In this document: positions 49,871-63,670 of the stretch, piece after piece
Layout: the number at the start of each line of letters is the position of its first letter
Numbering within the stretch: the first letter of the stretch is position 1
Made by a program: the position numbers and the translations under genes
The notes under the pieces: generated by a model
Told to the model about the DNA's origin: nothing
The model's database searches: none
What the model saw: the letters and a program-made list of their open reading frames with translations, nothing else
Assembly (NCBI GenBank): GCA_963169105.1
Contig: OY720636.1
Coordinates: forward strand, 133,333,233-133,397,232
Direction: 5' to 3'
DNA: 64,000 nt
Origin: Ceriagrion tenellum
Taxonomy: Eukaryota; Arthropoda; Insecta; Odonata; Coenagrionidae

Positions 49871-52800
49871 TAAAAGCGTAAACACTCCTTCAGATGCGTA
49901 GAATCAAAACCACATTGCTTACTCCTTGCTTTTTAAAGCTATATTGCAATCCTCTTTGACTACGATTTTCTACGAAACATCGTGTTGCTGGAGAGCCAAT
50001 GCTTGATTTAGGATTTATTCGCAAAACAGTGGGCTCATATCATTGTGTGTTTATTGTCCGTATGAAAATGTCCGCTTTTCAAATTACGCTGAAAAGTCCA
50101 TTTTTATCGTTTACCGTTCATAAAACATTTTAAAAGGAAAAGAAACAGATGGTGAAGAAATGCAAACTGCTACAATCTATCTGCTAAAGATTCGTACATA
50201 AAATATTGAGGTCTTATCCCTTCTGGAGCTATTTAGTCCGGCTGTAAATGGTCTTTGTCAATTTCACTAAAAGTTTACTGTTGTCGAACTCTGTTTCGGA
50301 GGCCATTGTAATAAAAGAAGATAGTGGTGACAACATTCAAGTAACTCATTTTTTTCCATTTTACACGTCAACATTTCTGTTGTGGCATTCAAGTTTTTAA
50401 GTTGCATGGTAGAGAGTTACTTGGTACTGCGAAAGTTACCGGTACTTTGGTAACGGTGAGCTAATATACTACTCCCTATCATCATTAGCAGGTAAGACAT
50501 TTCTTACTTTATTTCTTGTTGGTCTGATCTCAGGTTTATTTCTGTATAACTACATCGCCTTGAATTCTCCTTGTCGTGATTTAGACGTCAGGGTGCTGAC
50601 TTTTCTTTCATGCCACGAGAGAGACTTGGCCAGAAGGTCTTTTGTCCGCACGCGATACCGACAGGGGGTCTGGTTATCATAAATAAAATGCTATTTGGAA
50701 TCCAGTCCTCCCACCGTCATCTGCGGCTATCATCTGAATGCCGATCGTAATAATTGCTAATAGTTTTGTTTTCCCGACGACTTTTTTATCCACTTCCTGT
50801 AGCCGATGGCTGCCAGTTGATTAGACTCAACGTCAAAATGTAAGCGATTAGTATTTCATCTTCAGAGCGAGATTTCATGCTGAGATGTAGTAGAAACCGT
50901 GAAAGTATATTCAATTACTCAGAGGTACCGCTCTGGATATTTTCTTCACACGGCTAGGAGCGGCATACAATAATAATGAACAAAAATTATGGTTTTTTAG
51001 CCATATGTTACAGTCGATTGCAATAAAGAGTTGACTATTTTATACCTCGAATTTATATTCAAGATTTGGCTAAGTTGTCATGTTTCCAATCGCATCATTT
51101 ATGCATATATAATGATCACTTTCCAATTACTTAAGGTAACCTAATCATTAAAAATATTTGCAAATACACCGCTTCATTCATTAAACATATATTTAAATTT
51201 GGTTATGATATTAAATGTAAACGTTTACCGAAAGATACCCGATAGATATGTAACATAATTAAAAAATTTATTAAATATTGATCCGGGCATTTTATTGCCC
51301 ACATCGCATTGCGTATCTGAAACGTTATAATATTTTACGCCAAGCATTCTGGAGATGAATATTTAAGAAATTATTACTAACAGGAAGCAACAAAGATGAC
51401 ATTTATCACTGTAGCAGAAGCTGCGAATATAACTTGATCAATTTTTCTCCATATATATATTTGATACACTCACATATTCCATATTTTGTTGATTTTTCTG
51501 CGGATTTGTACAAGTAATTCTCACCAAAGAGTATAAAAATGAGATTGTGGGAATTAAACTGGAGAATAATGCCATGCTTCAGCCTTATGAAATTTTCCAT
51601 AGATAGGGGATGTTGTTCTTGTTTCAAATGTTTATTTTAGTTTGCCAATAGCACGTAAATTTGAACATAAATGCACTCGTAGACAGGGTAAAATATGCGT
51701 TGTCCATCTCAGAGTCATCTTAATGCACCAATGGGTGAAGGAATTCTTACGAAATTGATTGTTGATCTCCCACCCTTGGTACTTAGCGTAGACTGAAGTG
51801 TATAAATCTTTTCCCGAGTTGTGTTTTATTTCCCTTTCTCTCACCCATCGCGGTGACTCCAAAATAACGAACGAGTCCCCATCTGCCCTGAATTTGCTGC
51901 TTGCTTTAACGGTTCAATGAGCTTGAGAATGAATCGGCAGTCATGAATACGTTTTGCATGGCATCCTAAAGCGACTGACGTCTTATTCAGATGCATCGTA
52001 GGTAGGTGAAAATCCTCCGTTTCCGTGAAATCTAGGTCGAGGCATTCTACATAGTTTCGCTTCCTCGGCTGTTGGTGGTGAAAACACCTGAGAAAATTGC
52101 TTTAATTTTAACGACTGATTATACCAATTTCGTCCAGCGGTCACCTGGGAAATCAGAAGCTACCCACTAGTAAAAAAATCAATTAAAGAAAAATAATCTA
52201 GACCATGAGAGCAACTCTGCAGAACAATAAAATTCTTTTAACTGCTGGTGCACGAGAAACTGTGGAGCGGATTTACGCGCTCTTCCTTCTATCTCGCGTT
52301 GCTGTAACGGACGTGGAAATATCTGGAAACCTCGAAGATTCATTTGTGCTCGCGCGCTTCATTGGTCATAAGCTTTTATGCTTCGCATCCAGAGGGTTAA
52401 TCTAGTGAATGCATGTTTTTTTCCTTTGATCCAAAGCAAAAGTTGCACTGTGAATGAACAAAAGGAGAGAGTTTTGGTTTCACAATCATCGGTAACCTAC
52501 TGGGCAAAGTCATAACGAGTGTTGCCTGCAAACTCCCTCTTTTGTCCTTATTTTACGGAATACCTAATAACCAGTGATTTAGCCGTTTTAAGGGTGAAAT
52601 GAGAAAAAATTTGGGTGATGTTAAAGGTGTCTGCAGGTATTCGTGAGTCATTGAATTGGCATTTTTACAACTTTTCGAAAAATATTTTCATAAAAAACTT
52701 GTATGAAAATAACACTTTGTAGGTCGAAAAAAAATTCTTGTGCCACACTTTGTGCAAGTACATGTGTTTCTACGGTAGGAATTTACCATACATAGTAATA

Positions 52801-53215
52801 TAATTTATCATAAATTTTTCGTCTAAATTAAAGTATTTTTATGATTTAAGTGTACAGTGCAAATCTTGAATTTAAGCGAAAGCCATTTGTAAATACGTTT
52901 TCTTTTTTTAAATCAGTATGGTGCCTTGTTATAAGTGAGCAACCAAATTAGTAATATGAAACGTTTATTTTGCGTTTATGGGAACTTTGTACATACAGGA
53001 CCAAAACGTCATTCGGAATAATGTATATTTACATAAAGCTATGTGTTAAGATAGCATTGAATTTCCAAGAAACCAAACTGGTCACGCTTATGGCCTGATC
53101 GGTTGCATGCCATTTTTCACTTATATCAATCATATTACTGCTAGATACACAAATGCAAAGTTTCTTGCAAATCTGTGAGTTAAAATAAATTTGCTATAAC
53201 CTCCTTAATGCCCAC
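49871..53215. other. AT-rich intronic DNA
   Basis: Only short frames without family signatures. No repeats recognised. Confidence 0.5.
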
Positions 53216-53720
53216 TAGAAGGATGGAGGAGCACCCCGATGAAATGACGCAGGATATTATGACCCGCCGCTCCAGTTCAATGCTGCCTTCCCTCACCTAT
53301 CGCATGGCTAGAGAGGTGAGGAAAAAGTGAAAGCCTTTTCAAATAAAATGGAGTCTCTGTTGTCAAGCATTGGCCATCGAGGACGATTCTGCAGCGATTT
53401 GATGTCTTTCCCACCTTATCACTCTTCTGGTCTAGCTCGCAAAATTGCTGCGACTTATATTCGATGAAACGCTCACCAACGGATTATAAGCAGACGAGGC
53501 AGAGCTTTCTGGAAATGGATATGGCCCGGGAATACGACGACATTCAGCGGGAGAATGTCCGTGGAGGCACAATGGTTAGTTAGCCGGAAAGAGTTTGGAG
53601 GAAGAATTCTCGTGCGAGAATGGAACAAAAACGTTGACAGGAGGGAGTGGAGAACCCTTTTTTTCGGACGACCCCGATGCGTAGGTATTTATTCTCGCCG
53701 TCGTCCCTTTTAACGGCCTT
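53216..53720. other. Moderately GC-richer patch
   Basis: Stands out slightly from its AT-rich flanks. No open frame or repeat recognised. Confidence 0.4.
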
Positions 53721-54171
53721 TAAAACCCTTCCATCCCACAAAAAAACCTTTTTCCACTCTCTTTTACGTGCCCTATAACACCAAATGTATCTTTTCTTCC
53801 ATCATCCACGGTCTTCAGCCCTCGCATTCCTCCTTCACATGACTTAGAGCTATAATAGTTTTTATATGCCCGAGTAATTATTTTATCGGGAAGCTTCTCT
53901 GGATTTTCACACTCCTCTTTGTCCATGGTGTTTTCTCCAAGTATCATTACTACGCAGGCTCCACAGTAACAACTTTTTCTCAGTTTACTTAATCGCTACT
54001 TATATCGATATGCCTGTCTAAGAACACGAAGAAATGGGGCAGACACTTAGATCTTTAGCATCGAACGTAAATAACGGATAAAACATTCGTCGTGAAAAAA
54101 AACTTGAATCCTTGGGGTAAAAATTGCTAAGTTAGATCGCCTACTTAGAGTATGTCCAAGATGATGAATCG

Positions 54172-54350
54172 CAGTTGGAAATACTGATTTGGCTTAGAAA
54201 TAAAAGAAAAGTAAATAACTTATAACAATCCTTCGATTTAAATAAAGGACACCGCCTCTGTCTTTTCAATCGGGCGATTCCCATCCCCAAACGCCATTGG
54301 ACATGTTTACTGGTTGGATGCATTTCTGTCGACTGCACTATTATCTTGGA
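54172..54350 (+). repeat. Dispersed repeat, copy B
   Basis: Same orientation as copy A at 28151-28320. Of 31 bases starting TACTGATTTGG, 28 match; of 30 bases starting GCATTTCTGTC, 25 match. The middle is colinear with indels. Confidence 0.75.
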
Positions 54351-54489
54351 TAGGGTATAGGGATGTGGTATTTTTATACTCTATGCCACTACGTGGTCAG
54401 GGTATTTTGATTTTGTCTCAGCAGAAATATAACGCATTGAAGGAGGCGTGGCAGGCCGGAAAAAGGATACATAGAAATGATCAGCATCA

Positions 54490-54720
54490 CCTTACGAGTC
54501 AATCTAGCTATGTCAATTTGTCTCTCTGTCCGTTTGTCTGTATGTCCGTCTATCTGTCTGTTCGCACGATAACTGCCTTCTAAAAATTGAGATATCGAGC
54601 TGAAATTTGGGTCATAAGCCTCCAGTGGTCCACAGACGGCACTCTCAAATAGGTTGGATTGGACCGAAACCACGCCCACCTCCCGTGCAAAGTGACTTTT
54701 TGGAAGTGAAAGTAAATTCC
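54490..54720. repeat. Probable dispersed repeat led by a degenerate TGTC/TGTCCG run
   Basis: An imperfect TGTC/TATC-type run (about 54518-54564) is followed by GATATCGAGCTGAAATTTGG and a CCACGCCCACC segment. This is a combination I associate with repetitive DNA in many invertebrates; the class is not known to me. Confidence 0.4.
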
Positions 54721-55199
54721 TTCATAATCTCAAAAGTTACAAATAATTGATCTGAAATTTGGAATATAATATTTTGTTAAGGTAAACATACATTTCAAAC
54801 AAAAAACATACCTTTTTATAAGTCTGGCCACACAGCCAGATTTAGTCAAATTTGAAAGTGGTATTGGGTATTTAAGCTCCGGCAAGGGGGAAGATAATTT
54901 CTTTACTAGTTTTTCTCTGTGCTGTATTGGAAGATTTGGTAGCCAAACATTCCTTATTTGTCTTTTTATGATCATCTGCCGCAGTTTTAATGGGTATGAA
55001 TTGAAGTTTGCTCTTTGATTTCCGTCTTCTGGCCAAGTGTTATTCATGTTCAATACGGTATGAAATGACTTTTGCCTTTGGATATAATCTTTTCTTACTT
55101 AGTCCATCATTTACCACGGAGTGCAATGAAGTTTTGTGATTCAACGTTGGGAGGTACATGAAGGATTATTAAAAAGCTCAAGATCTCAATGTTTTAATT

Positions 55200-56240
55200 G
55201 CCCAAATGCCTTCCTTAGGAGTGCCACTACTCTCAGAGGGTTCCGAGCAAACCCTCCTCCTGTGTTTGTGCTCCCATTGTGGAGAGGGCATCCTAATCTA
55301 CTCCTCCGCCGCCTAATCTTCTTCTTTCGCTCTGCACTATCTCAGTCCGGGCATCCCTTTCCCGACGCCTTGTATGCACCTGTCCGAAAACCCTTTCCTG
55401 CCAGCGGCGGTGGGCGGCACCCTGGCGCAGGACCCCCGTCATGGTCCATCCGCCGGGAACCCCGTGGCCTCTCGCCGCCTCCCCTATCCCTTCCCCCCCG
55501 GCGTCGTCGCCAGCTCGCCGCCCGCGACTCCCCCCTCAAGGGTACCGCACACCACCTTGGAGACGCCCTACCACTTCTCCCCCGGGCTTCCAGAACACCC
55601 CTTCCTCTCGAACTCCAGGCCTTTCCTCCCACTTCCCCCAAAGCGTCCCACCTTTGCACACTTTTCCTCAGAGCACCCGTAGAGTATGCAAATGAGGAAA
55701 TCTGCATCTAAATTGGGAAGCTCTTTGTACGCAGGCGGAGGGGAGGGTGCGGTGCGAGGGAGGCGGAGGTTTTTAAGGAAGAAGCGGAGAAGGAGAAAGA
55801 GAGGAAGGGGTCGGAAGGAGATGGATAAGGATGGAGAGAGGAAGTTTTGTTGAATGCCGGAGAGGAAAGAGAAAAAATTGAAGGAGCGGAGGAAGGGTTG
55901 CGCAAAGGAACAAAAGAGCGAAGGGTGAGTATGGTGGAGAGTGCACAGTGTTACGCCGGGGAGACGAGAGGGATGGAGGCTGTGTGTGTGTATGTATGTG
56001 TTCTTGCCGGTGGGCGGGTGGGGCGGAGTGTGTAAAACAAAGGAAAGTGATGAGGCGGGGATAAGACCGGCAGCGAGGTACGTTGGGGGGTGGGACAGCG
56101 GTGGGGGCGAGAGAGAGGGTGGAAAAAGGGTGCAGAAGTGGTCGGCGGGAGAAGGATTTCCTGCAAAGGGAAGGGAAAAACCGGACGGTAGAGGGACAGA
56201 AGCTAAACAGTGCGGAGAAGGAAGCGAATTATTTTAAGAA
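55200..56240. other. Large pyrimidine-then-purine GC block
   Basis: C/T-rich from 55230 to 55690, then abruptly G/A-rich from 55735 to 56220, with a TG microsatellite near 55980-56000. Long frames (191 codons plus at 55136-55711, 121 codons minus) are Pro/Ser/Arg low complexity and open in several frames at once. Confidence 0.6.
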
Positions 56241-58300
56241 TAACGAGTTAGAATCCATTAGAAGCAGGAGAACAACTATATTTTTGTGAAGAATATACGG
56301 CGTTGAAGTGAATGTAGCAGAGGACGGATATTATTAGTTGACGTAAGCAGTACAAGTTTCATCCTGAAGAAGAGGAATTTATTTGTGTAAATTAATTAGT
56401 TGGCTATTTCAGAGAAAGTGAAGGCAAATCTACACGTTTATAGATGTCTTTTCACGGTAGCTCTAAGTAAATATAACTGTAATTACTGACAAATAGAACA
56501 CTGAGAACGTGCGGGATAATTTATCAATTGGATTTAATTTCATCCTCTTGAAAGGATTATGTACGCAATTTTCTATATCCCTTATTAATGACTTGCCATT
56601 TTTACTGATGCTACAGCAAATAACAGGTATTCTTTCCTCTTTACGTAGCTCAAAGATAAAGTTTTCACTTCTGGTACAGAAGTGTTGCATATGTAAGAGC
56701 AAATAAACCCAATTTGTTGGCTAATATCGGAAGCAATTGAATCAAACTTAGTAGTTTTTTTATTCCAGGTAAAAGCATACTTTTCTCTCTCTTGTGTTCT
56801 TTTACCTTATTTTTTAAAAATCATTTGTTCATTAATTCCAAGACTCGTTTTGCTAAGGTTTATTTTTCTGGTTTTTAAATTTCTTTGCTAATTTCTTCAA
56901 TTAGCATTGGTACTTAAGAAATATTTTACTGTATCCCGAGTCAATCCTATTACCTTGTGCGAAAGAAACTGATTTTATCTTCTTATAATATTTTAAGCCT
57001 ATAATTTTAACCATTTCAAAGGCGTTTCTTCCTGAAATACAGTAAATTGAACCCCTGCGAACGAGTCATATGTAAACCAATAGCTATTCCGGGATATACA
57101 AATCCATTAGCACTTTAAGTATTTCTACTTTTGATATACGAATTCTTGGTTTTCTACCTATTTTGCATGTTTTGTATGGTTTGGAATTTCTACCTATTTT
57201 GCATGTTATCAACTTTAACGTAAACTAATTTGCTCAACATTTATTGCATTGTACATACCAACCCATCAAAACAACAGAAAATATAATGGTCATAGGAACT
57301 CAATTTATGAATCTTAATCGTCCTTGGGAAGTAACATTATGAAGATGGCAACTTCCTTTGAGTGCAAGACTGTGTGAACTAATTTAAATTGAAAACTGGG
57401 TTTTAATGACTAAATTCAATAACGCCACAAGTTTAATAAGCCAAAACGCATTACCCATCATAAATGACAACACTATTTGATCCAAGCGTTAAAGAACAGG
57501 AGCTGGATGGCAATCGCGGAAATGTACGTTTATACTGATAATATTGTAATAATGTACCTGATTTCGTGATACACGCGCCTCTACTGATAAAAAATGCGTC
57601 AAACGTTTAACATTTACAATTAGTATTGGTGGCAGACGAAAGTACCACCATAATTTGAGTGTAGCTGATAGTGGCAGTCAACTACCCCATTCCTATTCCA
57701 TTCCGCAATATTAGTTAAAATTAATGACTTAATCATTATCTCATACTGAAAAAGGATTGATTTTTTTACTGATTCTATGCAAAATAACTCTGATTTAAGT
57801 TCGTTAAGAAAGAATGCATTGAAAACAGTCCGTAATATGATAAGATATTTATACAAATGGAACCAAGTTTTATGCATCCACTCCTTTCTTTCATTTTTGT
57901 TGGAAATTATTTATTGACAATAATTCCTGCTTTGCTATGAAATAAAAAATGAAAAGACAGCTACCCCATTAAAGGTAAATTGTTCCTTGGCCTTTCTCCC
58001 TACTTAAATGATATTTATGGCTGAAATAACTCCCATTAGCGAAAAACCTATAGGTTCTGCGATGAAAACCCACGTCACTGGTAATTTGTATCTTCTTTTA
58101 AAAATATATTTAGTGGATTTCACTTGAGCCATTCGCCGTGTATTCTGAATTTCAATGATTAAGAGGGGTTTGCGAAGTACAAATTTTAAGTTCAATTATC
58201 AATTGGAAATATATTTGGCAATTATCACATTTGGACACATTCGCAGTTTACCCATATCTCCTCAATTTGAAAATCCATTTTAGATATTGCATTCCGGGTG
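56241..58300. other. AT-rich intronic DNA with one short direct repeat
   Basis: A 21-base direct repeat, starting TTTCTACCTATTTTGC, occurs at 57151-57171 and 57187-57207. Nothing else recognised. Confidence 0.6.
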
Positions 58301-58429
58301 CTCGTGTTTGTAGATAGGAGTCGTTTTAGTCTTTGCATGCTGTGCTGGTGAGAATAATACCCTCATCTCTTGTGTGGCTGGAAGTATTTACTATTTCCAT
58401 CGGAGAGCGTGGAGATAGCCCTTTCAAAT

Positions 58430-59190
58430 CGCTCTCAACACAGCTGGAAAGGACGAGAGTGTGGCTGCGTTGGGTACCAAAGGGAAGGCATATAATTTCT
58501 CATCGCCTGGGGGGGGATAGGGAGCAACCAGAGGGGAGGAAGCTCAGGAAAGAAGCTTTTGTTAGCCGCAAGCGAAATGGAGAAGGAAAAATAAAGAAAA
58601 GATAAATCCATTAATTGAAAAAAAAGCCGTGTTACCTCCCTTTCTCGCCCATCCGATGCACGGGGGTGTTATACGAAATCGAAATTAAAGTGCAAAGCTA
58701 AGAGGCTATTAAGCAAAGTAAACCTAGTAACTGATGTGCAATCCACGTTATTAACCACTAATCAGGCAATAACTCCGCAATAGGGTGTGAGGCAGAGGAA
58801 AAGCTCGCCGGGTTAATGGTTAGGGACGGGGAGGGCACAAGGGCGTGAGAGGGTGAGAGAGAAAATTGGATGGTGGAGAGCAGTGGGAGATATTATTATG
58901 TGAGCAGGAGAATTGGAGGAGGTTGTGAGTGGAGGAGTTAGAAAGGAGGAGTGAGGAATGAGAATGAGAGGGAAATGGAGTTGGGGAAAGAAGGGGACGT
59001 AGGAATTGGTAAAAGGGAGAATTGGAGGGAGAAAGATGAGGCCGAGGAGGTTTGGGCGAAGGCTATTTTCATTGTCCTCATTGTTTTGCATCATGCTTAA
59101 AAAGAGGATTACCCGCGGACCGTAATTGACAGTCAGGAGAGGTCCCAAGCACCTTAGTGCTGGGGGCAAATCCATTCTGATGTCGCGCTG
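58430..59190. other. G-rich purine block
   Basis: An 8-G run near 58509 and GGA/GAG-rich sequence at 58790-59060. The minus frame at 58813-59199 (128 codons) is Pro/Leu/Ser-rich and not recognised. Confidence 0.5.
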
Positions 59191-59199
59191 AGTTACCAT

Positions 59200-60720
59200 T
59201 CCCTTCCGTTGTGATAATGTTTTACAATCCTATTTTAGCGTTCGAGTTTTCTTTTACGAAACATTACGCTGGACACATAACCAGAATTCCATTTCTCTAG
59301 ATAATAGATAAGAGAAAGATAGCAGTGTTTGCATCTTTGAGAGGTGCTAAATATGTTAGCTAAATGAAGATTAATATTTTTTATAATTCATATAAATGTC
59401 GGGCTTATCGCAGTGGTATGCTATTATCAGTAATTTGTTTTCCTCAAAAGAGTCGTGTTCGGGGTAAAAGGATCCCATTTTTTCGTTAAAGTTGTCAATT
59501 TAAGAGATTCATTAACGCAATAAGCCTTGCATTAACAGATTGATTCTTTTTTTGCGTTGGCTTACTGTCTGCACTTCCTGCGTGTTAAAAATTGCAGAAG
59601 ATACGCCGAATAAATTAATCTTAAATAGTTTTTTCTTAAATACTTTTTTCGTTATTCTTTTATTATGCATGTCTTGGGCAATGGCTAATTTTTACATCTA
59701 ATATCAGATATATGTTATTTCTTTCGCAAACTATTATAGAAAATTTTTTTATTTCTTTTATCACCTTTTGGAGTTGAAATTCATTATCGCCATCAGTAAT
59801 TTATCTAAGGTTTAGAGGCTATTTTATTCATTCCATATCTTGCCTATTCTGATTCAAAATATCAATTAATCATTCCCCAAAGCAGGAATATCAGCAACAG
59901 CAAATTAGCGCGATTCTACTGCTGTATTAAAAAAAACTTCATGAGTAGCATGACTCATATCAGCTGGTTTTTGGAACTTTTCTGGGAGTCCTAAATATTC
60001 AGGACAGTGGAAGTGTACTATTTTTCGGCATACAAAAAACCTTGAACTCAAGCTGCAAACATGAACCCTCTCGTCACCAATGAATACCAAGCATTTAGGG
60101 TATTGTGTAGAACTGAAGTCTCGAAGATGGCATTAATATGAAGCCAAGGCGAGGCACCGGTAATGCTGGCAAAGAAACCACGGGAAGAAACCATTTTGGT
60201 TTTTAACAATTGGAAAATGAACATTAGATTACTAACTCCTATTCTTCGGGCCATGTTTTGTTGGAGTGTTATTTTAGGTTCCACTTTTGTCCCGTCCCTA
60301 CCCTATCCCTACGCGGACTTAAAAATATATCCATCCACACGCCTAATAGATAACATAGTAACTTTTCGGAAAACCTTCTAAAGCAAGACGAATGTCTTCT
60401 TTGCGAGAAAATAACGCTCGCGAGAACAAAGACAAATATTAGACTTGGATACTCAAAGACATGCCCACCAATGATCTAATGAAACTCCTAAAGAGCGACA
60501 CGCGCGAAGGGAGCAGGATGCTGCAAGACACGCTTCCTAGCGTCATATCCCCGGTTTCCGGGCTTGACATACCTGATTTCAATGACAGTAAATAAGTCAC
60601 CAGGGCACTCTTCAAGTGGCTGACCTTCATTTGGAAAGTCACTGTTTCACGCATGAGCAACTTTACGTAGCTTCCTCCAGCGTTTCGAGCGGCAACAATC
60701 TTTTTATCGACACTCCTATC
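59200..60720. other. Noncoding, nothing recognised
   Basis: AT-rich sequence. The minus frame at 60439-60741 (100 codons) has no family signature; its distal end overlaps the probable 3' tail of the LINE fragment. Confidence 0.45.
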
Positions 60721-60793
60721 AAAACAGTACATACATACCAATCACGCTGCTCCCTTCCTGGGTAGGTACAGTCACAAAGTTTCACTCGTACAC

Positions 60794-61051
60794 CTAACTC
60801 TGCTTCAATAATTTCCTCCATACTGACCTATCCTTTCAAACCTCTTTTGCCTCATTTATCCCCATACACTGCTTCATGCACGCCTTCCTGTTTTTAAGAC
60901 TCCTATTATTCCTGCTCCTAAGAATTTCTTCAACCACATTCAACCACAACTTTCTCGGCCTACCTCTACCTCTCGCACCATTCATTTCACTCATATATAT
61001 CTCTTTCGTTATTCGACTCTCATCCATTCTCTCAACATGGCCTAACCAACG
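60794..61051 (-). pseudogene. 5'-truncated LINE reverse-transcriptase C-terminus
   Basis: The minus strand encodes RWLGHVERMDESRI, then GARGRGRPRKLWLN, then GINEAKEV, one in-frame TGA (where related elements would have a sense codon), KDRSVWRKLLKQS and a TAG stop at 60794. WLGHVERM plus GRPRK-W is typical of the C-terminal end of non-LTR retrotransposon endonuclease/reverse-transcriptase proteins. The catalytic domains are missing, so it is a dead 5'-truncated insertion. A 3' untranslated tail probably continues to about 60720, and the 5' end abuts an A-rich minisatellite. Confidence 0.85.
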
Positions 61052-61054
61052 AAA

Positions 61055-61110
61055 CAGAAATACAAAACCAGAAATAAAAAACAGAAATAAAGAGCAGAAA
61101 TACAAAAAAA
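61055..61110 (+). repeat. A-rich minisatellite, about 13-bp period
   Basis: CAGAAA-starting units begin at about 61055, 61069, 61082 and 61095. They lie directly at the truncated 5' end of the LINE fragment. Confidence 0.75.
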
Positions 61111-62985
61111 TGCTATATCAAGAAAAATGGGAAACTAAGTCGGTCACCTCCCCGTGGTGCTTCTCGCGTTCTGCAAAGAACCGCACAAATTTCATCCTAA
61201 CCTAACCTATGGACGGGTGCTCAGCTATAAATCTGATAATAATATAGACTCATCTGTTTTGAAACTTAGATATGTTTTAAGATGGCGGAAATTATGATGA
61301 CGTAACAAGATGCTTCTTACCTGACAGAATAACGAGACATTCTGTTCAATGAAGGACATCCGTGCATGAAAATCGGCAATTGCACTAAGAATCACCATTG
61401 ATTTTTGATTTAGTAACCGGAATCAATGATTATGCCAACCCTTTACACCGAAGGCGCAGTCCGGGAGAATGAAGATTCAAAGGTCAAATAAACATGGCTA
61501 CTGCTGCAAAAGCGTCTTTTGACGTTGTCAACCGCTAGATTGTACTCTACTCGCCGATTCTTATTGAAATACTCAACGCACATATCAACGTTGAATAGAG
61601 CAACTCAATTAAGTCATTGAACGCAAATATATTTTTGTTCATGAGGGAAGCGATCAAGCTTTTAATTCACTCAGGAGACGGCTCAAGAGAATCGGAGGGA
61701 CGAGGTGACCATCTATCAACCTGGGTGCTATTTAACTAGTAATGAGTCTGCGTGGCTCATTTTTGAGTTTCCCGTGCATAAAAGAGGAGCAGCAGTCACT
61801 CACCTCTACGTCAACCAGGAAAAAATTTCAGCGTGTCTACTACAACGAATACAACGTACAAGATAGGTTACGAACTCCTCAAATGACCACGCTGACAGTA
61901 TTCTTCAGGGTTTGTGCCTTTCTTATAAAATAAGTTCAATGTTATTCACACCCGTTGAATTTCAACGGATAACTTCCACTATTACATTATATTCTTTTAA
62001 GCGTTGCTGTAAAAAGGATAGAACTTTTGTTTGAAGAAATTCATCTGGGAATAGCCAAAGTTACCATTTAGTGTTCACAATTAACATGAAAGAACAGCGG
62101 AAAAAATCTTAGAATTTAGAATTTGGTGACACACATGGCAGTGCCAAAGCATAATCCTGTAGTATTTGTAAACTAGAGGCGCACCCACGATAATTAAGGT
62201 GATGGCAACCACTTCTTTTAGCTATTTGCTCTTAAGCCAAAAACTGTTGCCATGTATGTGGCTGCATGTTCTTTTTTTTAATAGACAATATGGTTTTCTC
62301 TCTCTGCATTATAATCGGGTGAAATTTCTAGGTGAGGAGCCGCCCCTCCTGATTTTTATTCTTGACCTTTACAAAATACAATTATAACTTAAGTGAGCGA
62401 GCTTAAAAGTAGTAAGCTTATCAAATGATTGAGCTATAGGTGATAAACATAATGTGATGGAAAGAAATTCTGTTAGCGTTTTAATCGTGGACCATCGTAG
62501 TGATTATATCGCACACTCATATCACATTATATAGACTTATTGTCATTACCTCTTGTTTGATTCTGTTCGCCTATTATAGTTTTTTTTTTATTTTAATGTA
62601 ATAACTTAAAATATTGGTTGGGGCGGCTTGTTATAAAAATGAATTGGCGAGAAATTCTCAGAAAAAACATTTAGGTGGGACTTTTATCAGTGAAGCTGAA
62701 TTACGAGAAACCTAAACTAACCCCTGTTTGGCATTCATGCAATACCTAATGCCAACTTTTGACTATAAATTATTCCTAATTCCTATCAGAAGCTTACAAG
62801 GTTTCGTTAAGTACCTGGCTTTTGGTCCTATTTTTTCATTGACTTAATAAAAGGTTATATTTTGTCTTCCTCTAAATCAGATGTTTACTTGTGGCTGATG
62901 ACATCGTATCTTACAATTACTCGTGACCACTTCTTAAGATGACCATACCTGATGTAACTAATCATTGAGGCATGGGTCGATCCTG
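61111..62985. other. AT-rich intronic DNA
   Basis: Nothing recognised. Confidence 0.5.
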
Positions 62986-63670
62986 TTAAGGAAAGTCATG
63001 GATACAGAGGTAGGCGATGACCGGCAGGGCTTATCGAGGGAGAGTAGTCCGGAAGGGGGGAGGGAGTAGAGGTAGATGGGGGTCGTAGAGCCACCCCCGA
63101 AACGGGGTCATGCGCGTCACCTAAGTGGATGAGCCGGGGAGCATAAATTAACACGTCCGAGAAAACACCTTTCCCCTCGGACGGGATTTACACATGCGAG
63201 CGATTCGGTCGAGTTGCCCCCTCGCACTTGGGAACACTATCTTATTCACGTTCCTCTCCTCCCACCAACGATCGCTTCCCGTGTCCATCCCTCGGCCCTC
63301 TCCCGTTTGTTTACATGTGTTGGCCAACTTTCGCTGTTTCGTCGGCCCTTTCTACACATGCCATGGAGGGTTCGAGCGAGTCGGTTCACGCCACCTAGTC
63401 TTCCGAGGCGGTCAAGGATGAATATCCCAGTGGGCGAGATAAACATTAGGAGAAGGATGGGTTCGAGTTGGCTCCTGCTGCTTCGTCGATGCAGGAAACG
63501 GGGCGCTTGTAGTCGATATAGTCGCTCAACCGAAGGCTAAACTACTTTGCTCAAGTTGCTGAACGGCCAAGTGCGATGTTTAGCACTCGTCAGGGAGTGG
63601 AAATCACTCGATTAGATGGCCGGAGGGCTTCTGCGGCCGACTCATTAGCTCTCACTGTGAGAGGTTCAGT
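62986..63670. other. GC-richer block near the window end
   Basis: G-rich at 63030-63110 and CpG-containing to about 63530. Overlapping 66-108 codon frames on both strands, none recognised. The last 330 bases are AT-rich. Confidence 0.45.

Noticed and set aside
55136..55711. 191-codon plus frame and overlapping minus frame
   Set aside because: Several frames are open on both strands in a GC-rich, skewed block; there is no family signature.
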